Positions 1-5,479 of a DNA stretch of 7,292 nt are shown here, piece after piece (position 1 is the stretch's first letter; each line of letters starts with the position of its first letter). Source of the stretch: Lachnospiraceae bacterium UBA3386 (lineage in GTDB: Bacteria > Bacillota > Clostridia > Lachnospirales > Lachnospiraceae); the NCBI GenBank assembly GCA_002358875.1, contig DEPS01000028.1, positions 1 to 7,292 of the forward strand, given 5' to 3'. The translations under genes and the position numbers were made by a program. The notes below the pieces were generated by a model that was not told the origin of the DNA, did no database searches, and was given only the letters and a program-made list of their open reading frames with translations.

Positions 1-144
1 TTTCATTATGGCTGTGAAGCATGAACAGTCCCGCAGCCACAATGACAACTACAGCAGCTGCTATCAGCGGAATCTTTAAATTCTTTTTCCCTGCAGGTCC
101 GCTCCCGGGTTTTCATTTGAGCCAGTCTGGTTTTCAGAAAACAT
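1..144 (-). CDS. N-terminal part of a small membrane protein, frame broken near codon 20, runs off the window
   Basis: The start is the ATG at 144-142, preceded by AGGAGG at 153-158 with 8 nt spacing. The first frame reads MFSENQTGSNENPGADLQGK and stops at TAA (78-76) after only 22 codons. In the -1 frame the sequence continues as KNLKIPL followed by a hydrophobic stretch IAAAVVVIVAAGLFML, then HSHNE at the window edge. A short polar cytoplasmic leader, a lysine-rich patch and one transmembrane helix make sense as a single protein once the frame is shifted inside the GGGAAAAAG run at 83-91. One extra A in the run would also join the frames. Either this is a pseudogene or sequencing error, or the shift is made during translation. 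No family can be named because the rest lies outside the window. The promoter and ribosome binding site are of high quality, which argues for an expressed gene. Confidence 0.55.
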
Positions 145-152
145 AATAGAGG

Positions 153-158
153 CCTCCT
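153..158 (-). promoter_or_regulatory. Ribosome binding site fixing the start of the left-edge membrane protein
   Basis: AGGAGG lies 8 nt before the ATG at 144-142. The upstream in-frame ATG at 177-175 has no comparable site, so the downstream ATG is preferred. Confidence 0.75.
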
Positions 159-205
159 CTTCTTTTCTGGAATCCATCTTTTCCGGTAAAATGTAATCTG
201 CATGA

Positions 206-217
206 ATAACCGGTTAT
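206..217. promoter_or_regulatory. 12-bp perfect palindrome in the leader, possible operator
   Basis: ATAACCGGTTAT is perfectly self-complementary. It lies between the promoter at 294-322 and the ribosome binding site at 153-158 of the left-edge minus-strand gene. Its place and symmetry fit a repressor site for a dimeric regulator, but no family-specific consensus is recognised, so the role is inferred. Confidence 0.35.
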
Positions 218-293
218 ATGATTACTTCATCACCTCCATTTTTTCGACATAAAACGCGGCATTGACATGTCTTCAGCAACTAAATTCTATCTA

Positions 294-322
294 ATTATAT
301 TTTGTATTTTGATTACTGTCAA
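294..322 (-). promoter_or_regulatory. Consensus sigma-A promoter
   Basis: On the minus strand there is a TTGACA -35 box (322-317), a 17-nt spacer and a TATAAT -10 box (299-294), a full match to the housekeeping consensus. Transcription would begin near 287 and give a leader of about 140 nt before the ATG at 144. It drives the left-edge membrane protein gene. The miniature element at 361-518 ends about 40 bp upstream of the -35 box. Confidence 0.88.
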
Positions 323-382
323 TTTTGTCCTTCTTTTGGCCGGGATTTATTGGATCAAAGGTTACAGTTCAGACATCCGCGA

Positions 383-427
383 AACTCGAGGTATTTTTGC
401 GCTTTTCTAAGCACAAAAGCCCGAGTT
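383..427. repeat. Interrupted hairpin, left part of the miniature element
   Basis: AACTCG at 383-388 pairs with CGAGTT at 422-427, and inside it GCTTTT at 401-406 pairs with AAAAGC at 415-420. The stem is interrupted and weaker than its two neighbours. Confidence 0.45.
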
Positions 428-432
428 GAACG

Positions 433-481
433 GCGAAAATCCCACACCACAAAGCTGCGCTTTGTGGTGTGGGATTTTCGC
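433..481. repeat. Perfect 23-bp inverted repeat with 3-nt loop
   Basis: The arms 433-455 and 459-481 are perfectly complementary across 23 bp, around TGC at 456-458. The core of the arms is CCCACACCACAAAGC. This is a very strong hairpin on either strand. It has no T-run on the plus side, and on the minus side it is followed by GTTCAACTCGG, so it does not look like an ordinary intrinsic terminator. Confidence 0.9.
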
Positions 482-483
482 AA

Positions 484-518
484 GTTACTGCACGCCCTCA
501 AGAGGGCGTGACAGTAAC
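484..518. repeat. Inverted repeat at the right end of the miniature element
   Basis: GTTACTG (484-490) and CACGCCCTC (491-499) pair with GAGGGCGTG (502-510) and CAGTAAC (512-518), with a 2-nt loop and a single bulged A at 511. The outer GTAAC is also the right terminal repeat of the proposed element. Confidence 0.8.
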
Positions 519-562
519 GATCAAAGCGGGTGCGGAAATCTCTTCCAGTATCATCAGCCCGG

Positions 563-589
563 GCAGCAGGAGAAGGGTCTCACTGCTGC
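563..589. repeat. Hairpin overlapping the stop codon of the lectin-domain remnant
   Basis: GCAGCAGGAGA (563-573) pairs with TCTC (578-581) and CTGCTGC (583-589), giving 11 bp with one bulged base (582) and a 4-nt loop. The minus-strand stop codon (582-580) lies inside it. On the minus strand the hairpin is followed by CCGGGCTGATG, without a U-run, so it is not a canonical intrinsic terminator, although it could still stabilise a 3' end. Confidence 0.5.
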
Positions 590-1185
590 TTTCTGAAAAA
601 TACCTTGATGCAAAAATTATCATACACTTTGATTAGTGGATCTATGGGAAAAGACTCATCATACTCCTCTGAATCCTCTTCTTCCGGCTTCTCTGCTTTT
701 GTCCAGTCCTGCCACTCCCCGCTTTCCATCACAAAGCTTTCCCCGGGTTTGGCATATGTCTGACCGACTGTTTCCGTATCGGGTGATTCAAAATTATAGG
801 GGACTGAATAATATGAAATCCTTTTCCCATCATCGTCTGTATAATCGGTCGTGGTGATCACACTGAACCGGTCACCTTTCTTTAAAGCGATGGGAGTCAA
901 CAGATCTGTCCGGTGATAGCCAAAATACCGGAACGTTTTTGAGAACTGCTCCAGTTCCTCTCCATCCTCCGGATTCTTTGCGTTTTCGTTCAGCTTCACA
1001 ATTCTAAACCTGACCCGGCTGTTGTCATGAACAGTCCTGGCGGAAACCGCTGTCAGTTCCATATCCTGATCTGCCATAAAGACATTCGCAGCATGTACCG
1101 GATGTTCGCTTTGCTTCTCATAATTGAATCTGATAACACGATGCACCCGGGCGGCTGTGTCCGGGTACATCGTGTCATTGGTCAA
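580..1185 (-). pseudogene. 5'-truncated C1A-type cysteine peptidase: C-terminal lectin-like domain only
   Basis: The open frame encodes about 200 residues. It matches the lectin-like C-terminal domain found in many clostridial C1A (papain-like) cysteine peptidases. Visible signatures in order are HAANVFMA and ELTAVS (first beta-strands), FGYHRTDL, LKKGDRFSVI, GESFVMESGEWQDW and the closing NFCIKVFF. The peptidase catalytic domain that should precede it, with its Cys, His and Asn motifs, is absent. The only possible starts are TTG at 1185 and ATG at 1170, and neither has a ribosome binding site. No promoter is visible, and the upstream space is taken by the terminator of the DUF3089 gene. Homology begins just after an inverted repeat (1136-1175) that encodes the first residues. 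This is best read as a decayed gene remnant. A short secreted lectin-like protein is less likely because there is no signal peptide. Confidence 0.7.
1136..1175 (-). repeat. 15-bp inverted repeat at the broken end of the lectin-domain remnant
   Basis: ACACGATGCACCCGG (1136-1150) and CCGGGTACATCGTGT (1161-1175) are complementary at 14 of 15 positions, around a 10-nt loop. In minus-strand RNA the odd pair becomes a G-U wobble, so all 15 positions pair. It covers the start region of the truncated open frame and has no U-run. It could mark a recombination junction or be the remnant of an inserted element. Confidence 0.7.
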
Positions 1186-1207
1186 GGAGAATCGTTTGCT
1201 TGTTGGG

Positions 1208-1250
1208 AAAATAAGACAGAAAACAAGCGCCTCTTCCGAAGAAGAGACGC
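1208..1250 (-). terminator. Rho-independent terminator of the DUF3089 lipoprotein gene
   Basis: Read on the minus strand, GCGTCTCTTC (1250-1241) pairs with GAAGAGGCGC (1236-1227) through 10 bp including one G-U pair. The loop is TTCG closed by C-G, the extra-stable tetraloop. The tail TTGTTTTCTGTCTTATTTT is T-rich. It starts 22 bp after the stop codon of the lipoprotein gene and should insulate the remnant downstream. Confidence 0.82.
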
Positions 1251-1272
1251 TGTGGGTCGAAACAAATGACTT

Positions 1273-3234
1273 TTACTTTGCGCCGCTCAGATAAGCGGCG
1301 ATTCTCTTTGCCACATTATCCTTGATGTTATTGTAATAGAATGTGTAATCACCGTTGTGGAAGCTCTGGGGGCCGAATACATCGTCCATTCCCGTCATGG
1401 GCTCATGATTGGCGTTCGTCACGATCACGCCGCGTTCTGGAACGATCTGAGCATCCGCGCCGATGTCGCTGATACTGGTCTCGCCGGTTTCCTCATTCAG
1501 CACGAGTGAGCCCAGGTTCTCACTTGCCGGCGCATAAGTATCATCGAGCTTCCAGTTGAGCGGATTGATGCAGATGGCGTTCGGCATCACTGCAACGTTC
1601 TCAGCGTTTTCCTCTATGTTTTTCGGGCCCTCGGTGTTCCAGCTGACGATGACGCCCGTGTCACTCTCGCCGGCCGCAAACTTCATGTGCGGGTTGGCTT
1701 CGAGCTCGTCCCTTGTAACGGAAAAGCCTATGATATAGGCCGCAACCATGCGTTGATAGTAATCGGGATGCTCCTTAAAGTAATTCTCCAGCACGAGAGT
1801 GCAGATGGCTGAGCCCTGGCTGTGAGCGGCGAGAATAAAGGGACGGTCATTATTGTAGTTCTCAAAGTAGTAATTCAAAGCTGCGGTTATATCGGCATAG
1901 GGAGAGGCGTCTTTGAGTGCGTTGCGCGCGTCTCCGGTCTTTTTCCTTGCATCTACCTGAATCCGCATACTGGCTTGACGATAATAGGGCATGAACACAT
2001 TGGTGGAATCCTCGTACACGCTTGCCAATAACCTGTGGTCGAGGTTTTCAACACCGTACAGCATTTCGGCATTGTCGAGCGCAGCATAATCCGGATCGTC
2101 TTCGTTGGACGCCAGGTATTCCGTCGGGTAGACAAAGAACGTGTCGACATCCTTTGTAATCTCCGGAATCTGGTACCAGCAGGACGCCCGGGAGTAATCG
2201 GGGGCGCCCTCTGTGACCGGCTTATAAGCCGCAATACGCTTAGCCACGTTTTCCTTGATGTTGTTATAATACAGAGTGTAGTCGTCCTCGTGGAAGCTCT
2301 GCGGTCCGAAGAATTCAGCTGCAGCGTATTGGTCGTAGGAGGTGTTCGTCACGATCACGCCGCGGTCAGGGACCACCTGGGCGTCCGCGCCGACATCGGT
2401 GATCTCATAATCATCAGTTTCTTTGTTCAGCATTAACGAGCCAAGGTTCTCGCTCGCCGGCGCGTAGGTATCGTCCAGCTTCCAGTTCAGCGGGTTGATG
2501 CTGATGGCGTTGGGAAGTACCACGACATTATGGGCATTCTCCTCCACGTTCCTGGGGCCCTCGGTGTTCCAGCTCACGATGACGCCCGTGTCACTTTCAC
2601 CAGTGGCAAATTTAAAATACGGATATTCCTCAAGATCCTCCTTTGTAATGGAGTAGCCAATGGCATAGGCGGCGATCATGCGCTCGTAGTAATCTGAATG
2701 CTCCTTGAAGTAGTTTTTCAGAACATACTTTACCATGGCAGAGCCCTGACTGTGTCCGGCGATAATGAAGGGGCGCCCGTTGTTGTAATTCTCAAAGTAG
2801 TAGTCCAGCGCGGCTTTTATATCCTCGTAGGATATGCCGGAGAGCGCCGCGTCGATGTCTCCGGTCTTCTCCGCGACTTCCCCCGCGTACCGCATACCAG
2901 CCTGACGGTAGTAGGGCACGAAAACGTTGGTAGAATCCTCGTACACGCTTGCATTCGTCACGTATTCGCCCATCGCTCCCATGACCATCTCGGGGGTTTC
3001 AAGCGTCGCATAATCGGGAGCCCCCTTCTCAAAGCTCGACTCGACATATAAGGTCGAATAGATGTAGAACGTATCGACATCTTTGGTGATCTCCGGAAGC
3101 TGTAACCAACAATCCTCCTTAGAATAGTCGGGCGCGCCCCCGGCGTTTTCGTTCTCTGCCGGACTGCCGGAACAGGCCATCAGACTAAAAGCTATAACAC
3201 AGATCAGTACCATAGCCAAAAAATGCCTCTTCAT
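1273..3234 (-). CDS. Lipoprotein with two tandem DUF3089 alpha/beta-hydrolase domains
   Basis: The protein has 653 residues and is probably anchored to the outer face of the membrane. The start chosen is the ATG at 3234, with GGAG about 7 nt upstream; starting there gives a clean signal peptide (MKRHF, a hydrophobic core, then the lipobox LMAC with Cys21). A longer start at 3294 would put a polar extension before the signal. Two copies of a DUF3089-type domain follow, at about residues 33-340 and 343-652. Each contains PDYS, CW.Q/LPEITKDVDTF, SVYEDSTNVF.PYYRQA, a nucleophile elbow, GESDTGVIVSWNTEGP, INPLNWKLDDTYAPASENLGSL and FGPQSFH..DYT. Likely nucleophiles are Ser162 in GHSQG and Ser472 in AHSQG. 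Candidate catalytic histidines are His315 and His626. DUF3089 belongs to the alpha/beta-hydrolase fold, but its substrate is unknown; an esterase or lipase-like activity is a guess. The gene is divergent from the two-component operon and ends in a strong terminator. Confidence 0.88.
   Translation of the reverse strand: MKRHFLAMVLICVIAFSLMACSGSPAENENAGGAPDYSKEDCWLQLPEITKDVDTFYIYSTLYVESSFEKGAPDYATLETPEMVMGAMGEYVTNASVYEDSTNVFVPYYRQAGMRYAGEVAEKTGDIDAALSGISYEDIKAALDYYFENYNNGRPFIIAGHSQGSAMVKYVLKNYFKEHSDYYERMIAAYAIGYSITKEDLEEYPYFKFATGESDTGVIVSWNTEGPRNVEENAHNVVVLPNAISINPLNWKLDDTYAPASENLGSLMLNKETDDYEITDVGADAQVVPDRGVIVTNTSYDQYAAAEFFGPQSFHEDDYTLYYNNIKENVAKRIAAYKPVTEGAPDYSRASCWYQIPEITKDVDTFFVYPTEYLASNEDDPDYAALDNAEMLYGVENLDHRLLASVYEDSTNVFMPYYRQASMRIQVDARKKTGDARNALKDASPYADITAALNYYFENYNNDRPFILAAHSQGSAICTLVLENYFKEHPDYYQRMVAAYIIGFSVTRDELEANPHMKFAAGESDTGVIVSWNTEGPKNIEENAENVAVMPNAICINPLNWKLDDTYAPASENLGSLVLNEETGETSISDIGADAQIVPERGVIVTNANHEPMTGMDDVFGPQSFHNGDYTFYYNNIKDNVAKRIAAYLSGAK
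1276..3138 (-). repeat. Internal tandem duplication of the DUF3089 coding unit
   Basis: The two domain-coding units, 2215-3138 and about 1276-2208, are direct copies about 0.93 kb long that still share near-identical stretches of DNA. An example is the block with CCCTCGGTGTTCCAGCT at 1629-1645 and again at 2559-2575. The offset of 930 bp equals 310 codons, which is the spacing between the two nucleophile serines. Confidence 0.85.
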
Positions 3235-3367
3235 CAATTTCTCCTTTCTTTCGCAGAGATTCGAGGATCTCTCCAGCGTCCCCGCATTCATCATTCATCT
3301 ATTACTTTAGACTATCATGGGATTCAGAATATTACCTTACGGTTATTGCTCCATCCTGATTGACTTT

Positions 3368-3395
3368 ATTATCCTTTTTCCCCGATGCAATTCAA
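3368..3395 (-). promoter_or_regulatory. Candidate promoter for the DUF3089 lipoprotein gene
   Basis: TTGAAT (3395-3390), a 16-nt spacer and GATAAT (3373-3368) match the -35 box at 4 of 6 positions and the -10 box at 5 of 6. This would leave a leader of about 130 nt. A small stem (AGAGAT at 3255-3260 with ATCTCT at 3267-3272) lies in that leader close to the ribosome binding site. Confidence 0.45.
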
Positions 3396-3442
3396 GGGGA
3401 GTTGCCGGAATGCCAACCTCCCATATTTCTACTTACTTGCTT

Positions 3443-3470
3443 TTGTGATTGCACTGGCTTATCTTATAAT
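3443..3470 (+). promoter_or_regulatory. Candidate promoter for the two-component operon
   Basis: A perfect TATAAT at 3465-3470 has TTGTGA at 3443-3448 with a 16-nt spacer. The -35 match is partial (4 of 6), which suits a regulated promoter. Transcription would start near 3477, just before the AAAGGGG ribosome binding site at 3477-3483, so the leader would be very short. Confidence 0.6.
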
Positions 3471-3495
3471 GATATGAAAGGGGCGAATTGATACT

Positions 3496-4095
3496 ATGAA
3501 CACCCTGTTTGCGGATGCTTTAAGAAAACTGAGAACGAAAAAGGGCCTTACTCAGATTCAGCTTGCAAGGCTGATGTTTGTCAACAAAGCCACGATTTCA
3601 AAATGGGAAAACGGCAGCCGCCTGCCGGATGCCGCCATGATCACCCGTCTCGCCAGAGTCCTGGGGACGGATGTGAATACACTGCTTTCCACCGCCGTCG
3701 AGAACGACGAATCGCCCGTCATTATCCTGGTGGACGACAACAAGGCCATCCTCTCCTACTATCTGCTGATTTTGGAGGAGGTCGTGCCAAACGCTATGAT
3801 CGCGGGCTTTAACCTGCCGCAGGAGGCGATTGAATATTCGAAAGCAAACCGGGTCGACCTGGCCATCCTGGATATCGAGCTGGGAACAGCAAGCGGCTTT
3901 GACCTCTGCCGTGTGCTGCATAAAATCAACCCCTTCACCAATGTGGTCTTTCTGACTGCCTATCCAGACTATTCCCTCGATGCATGGGACACATCCGCCT
4001 GCGGCTTCATGGTCAAGCCGCTGACCCCGGAAGCCGTCCGCAGGCAGCTGAAAAAGCTGCACTATTCGTTTCCTGTAGGAGGTGTGGACGAGTGA
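3496..4095 (+). CDS. Transcription regulator: XRE helix-turn-helix fused to a C-terminal receiver domain
   Basis: The protein has 199 residues. Residues 5-65 form an XRE/Cro-C1 type helix-turn-helix (GLTQIQLARLMFVNKATISK, WENG, then a second helical part), the DNA-binding module. Residues 75-190 form a two-component receiver: acidic pair Asp80-Asp81 (ILVDDN), phospho-acceptor Asp126 (LAILDIELG), Thr154 (FLTAY) and Lys174 (MVKPL) are all present, so it should be phosphorylated. Nothing follows the receiver. Most response regulators have the receiver first and the DNA-binding domain last; here the order is reversed and the output domain is of phage-repressor type. The start ATG follows AAAGGGG by 12 nt, a long spacing, and no better in-frame start exists. 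The gene overlaps the histidine kinase gene downstream by 4 bp, so that kinase is the likely phosphate donor. Autoregulation and control of the divergent lipoprotein are plausible inferences. Confidence 0.92.
   Translation: MNTLFADALRKLRTKKGLTQIQLARLMFVNKATISKWENGSRLPDAAMITRLARVLGTDVNTLLSTAVENDESPVIILVDDNKAILSYYLLILEEVVPNAMIAGFNLPQEAIEYSKANRVDLAILDIELGTASGFDLCRVLHKINPFTNVVFLTAYPDYSLDAWDTSACGFMVKPLTPEAVRRQLKKLHYSFPVGGVDE
4077..4082 (+). promoter_or_regulatory. Ribosome binding site deciding the kinase start
   Basis: AGGAGG lies inside the end of the regulator gene, 9 nt before the GTG at 4092. It supports this GTG over the in-frame ATG at 3984, which lies deep inside the regulator gene. Confidence 0.8.
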
Positions 4096-5471
4096 ACAGC
4101 TGGATCGACTTCTTTAACTTTTCCCTGCCCGGCGCTGCGCTGCTGCTTATCGCGATAGGTCTGTGGTTCGCCCTCGTCATTCCCGGAATCGACCGTTGGA
4201 GCAGACGCTTTTTCATAAGCTATTTTATCGTTTTTCTTTTGAGCTGCCTGTCCTGCATCGTCGAGGTAGTCTTCCAGTATTATTTCGTGCCGAAAGCGGT
4301 GTTTCTTTTCCTGCTCCTTTTGGAATCCCTTCTGCTCTCGCTGCCTCTGCCCATGGTGACAGTTTATCTGCTGCACTGCTGCGGTGAAAACCTGCGCTCA
4401 AGCAAACTCCTTCACACCGTGCTTGGACTGTGGACAGCGTTTTTTCTCCTGCTTGTGAGCGTCCCTTTCATCGAAGGTTTCATCCATATTACTCCAAGAA
4501 ATCTGTATATACGCGGTTTTCTCTACCCGCTTCCTCTGGTGCCGATCATCGCAGCCCTGCTGCTCACTTTTGCAGGCACGGTGCGGCGCCGGGCGCGGCT
4601 TTCCCGAAAAACCTTTCTCGCTTTTCTCATGGCCATACTGCCAATTGCGGTCTCACTGGCTGTGCAGCTGTTCATTGATGCTTTTCCACTTGTCGATATC
4701 AGCTACGTCGTCTCCGCACTGGCAATGTACAGCCTCATCCTGTCCGATCAGATTGAGCAGGACCGCCTCCGCCAACAGGAAATCATCAGACAGCAGCAGG
4801 AAATTGCCGGCCAACAGAGGGAAATCGCCCGACAGCAGCGGAAAATCGCCCGACAGCAGCGGGAGATCGCCCAGGAGCGGACCAGCGTCATGGTTCTGCA
4901 GATGCGGCCTCATTTTATCTATAATACCCTTATGAGCATCCACAGCCTGTGCAGGCTCGACCCCCTGAAGGCTCAGAAGATTACGATGGATTTCACCAAC
5001 TACCTGCGCAGGAATTTCAACGCCGTCGCCAGCGACATCAACATCCCCTTCTCTACGGAACTGGAGCACGCCCGCGCCTATCTGGCCGTAGAACAGGCAC
5101 AGTATGACGATATGCTTGTCGTGAATTGGGATACGCCGTTTACTCATTTTCGCCTGCCGCCGCTGACCCTGCAGCCCATTGTGGAAAACGCCGTCAAACA
5201 CGGCATGAACCCGTATTCAGGGCCGCTGCGTATCTCCATTCAGACACGGCATACGGATCACAGAACTGAGATCATCGTGGAAGACACCGGTCCGGGCTTT
5301 GACGCCTCCGACAAGAGCAAGCCTCATACCGCACTTGAAAACATCCGGCAGAGACTTGAAATGATGTGCGGCGGGAGTATGACTATCTCGCCTGGTGAGG
5401 GTCGTGGAACAAAAGTCACGGTGTCGATTCCTGACATTGCCGAACGAAAGAAAAGGCCGGAAGAACTATAA
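4092..5471 (+). CDS. Sensor histidine kinase, LytS/HPK7-like, seven membrane helices and a heptad coiled coil
   Basis: The start is GTG at 4092, overlapping the regulator stop as GTGA, and gives 459 residues. Seven hydrophobic helices are visible at roughly 14-31, 41-61, 69-94, 107-127, 144-163, 174-196 and 199-217; this forms the membrane sensor. Residues 224-264 are a coiled coil built of heptads such as EIARQQR. The His_kinase module follows, with the H-box LQMRPHFIYNTL and His274 as the phospho-accepting residue. The ATPase part has the N-box PIVENAVKHG (Asn366), the G1 box VEDTGPGFD (Asp398) and the G2 box GEGRGTKV. All key residues are intact, so the kinase should be active. PHF.YNTL kinases usually partner LytTR or AraC-type regulators; here the partner is an XRE-receiver protein. 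The signal is unknown, and no extracellular domain is present, so sensing is likely within the membrane or of a small molecule. Confidence 0.93.
   Translation: MNSWIDFFNFSLPGAALLLIAIGLWFALVIPGIDRWSRRFFISYFIVFLLSCLSCIVEVVFQYYFVPKAVFLFLLLLESLLLSLPLPMVTVYLLHCCGENLRSSKLLHTVLGLWTAFFLLLVSVPFIEGFIHITPRNLYIRGFLYPLPLVPIIAALLLTFAGTVRRRARLSRKTFLAFLMAILPIAVSLAVQLFIDAFPLVDISYVVSALAMYSLILSDQIEQDRLRQQEIIRQQQEIAGQQREIARQQRKIARQQREIAQERTSVMVLQMRPHFIYNTLMSIHSLCRLDPLKAQKITMDFTNYLRRNFNAVASDINIPFSTELEHARAYLAVEQAQYDDMLVVNWDTPFTHFRLPPLTLQPIVENAVKHGMNPYSGPLRISIQTRHTDHRTEIIVEDTGPGFDASDKSKPHTALENIRQRLEMMCGGSMTISPGEGRGTKVTVSIPDIAERKKRPEEL
4779..4880 (+). repeat. 21-bp tandem repeats encoding the kinase coiled coil
   Basis: Four 21-bp units start at 4779, 4800, 4821 and 4842, and a shorter fifth (18 bp) starts at 4863. 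The third and fourth are almost identical. Each encodes one heptad of the type EIARQQR/Q. Because the unit is seven codons, gain or loss of a copy keeps both the reading frame and the heptad register. Confidence 0.88.
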
Positions 5472-5479
5472 GATTCAAA

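Larger units (their letters stand above)
353..526. mobile_element. Miniature palindromic element (about 158 bp) with 8-bp target duplication
   Basis: The octamer GATCAAAG occurs at 353-360 and again at 519-526. Between them the ends at 361-368 (GTTACAGT) and 511-518 (ACAGTAAC) are inverted copies matching at 7 of 8 positions. The 158 bp inside have no credible coding frame and fold into three successive hairpins (383-427, 433-481, 484-518). Flanking duplications, inverted ends and no gene are the hallmarks of a MITE-like, non-autonomous element. An 8-bp duplication is made by several insertion sequence families, and I cannot assign one. A structured RNA or a REP-like repeat is an alternative explanation for the hairpins. 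Confidence 0.55.

Noticed and set aside
6..203. A 65-residue minus-strand open frame over the left edge
   Set aside because: It is out of frame with the good ribosome site and with the transmembrane helix; its Cys/Arg-rich sequence looks like a shadow reading.
433..481. Perfect hairpin as an intrinsic terminator
   Set aside because: No T-run follows on either strand, and no confirmed gene ends at it.
302..511. Plus-strand open frame across the hairpin element
   Set aside because: It reads straight through the perfect inverted repeats and has no ribosome site; it is chance coding in a structured element.
353..526. CRISPR array or attachment site
   Set aside because: The hairpins differ from each other and there are no regularly spaced direct repeats with spacers; no integrase gene is near.
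2035..2436. 133-residue plus-strand open frame opposite the DUF3089 gene
   Set aside because: It is an antisense shadow of a strongly conserved coding sequence, without ribosome site or domain.
3235..3294. Upstream start at 3294 for the DUF3089 lipoprotein
   Set aside because: It adds 20 polar residues before a perfect signal peptide and the GGAG-preceded ATG at 3234.
3984..4091. 36-residue N-terminal extension of the histidine kinase from ATG 3984
   Set aside because: It overlaps the end of the regulator gene in another frame, and the GTG at 4092 has a clear AGGAGG and the usual 4-bp overlap.
4653..5201. 182-residue minus-strand open frame opposite the kinase, with LLSGDFPLL repeats
   Set aside because: Its repeats are just the antisense reading of the 21-bp coiled-coil repeats.
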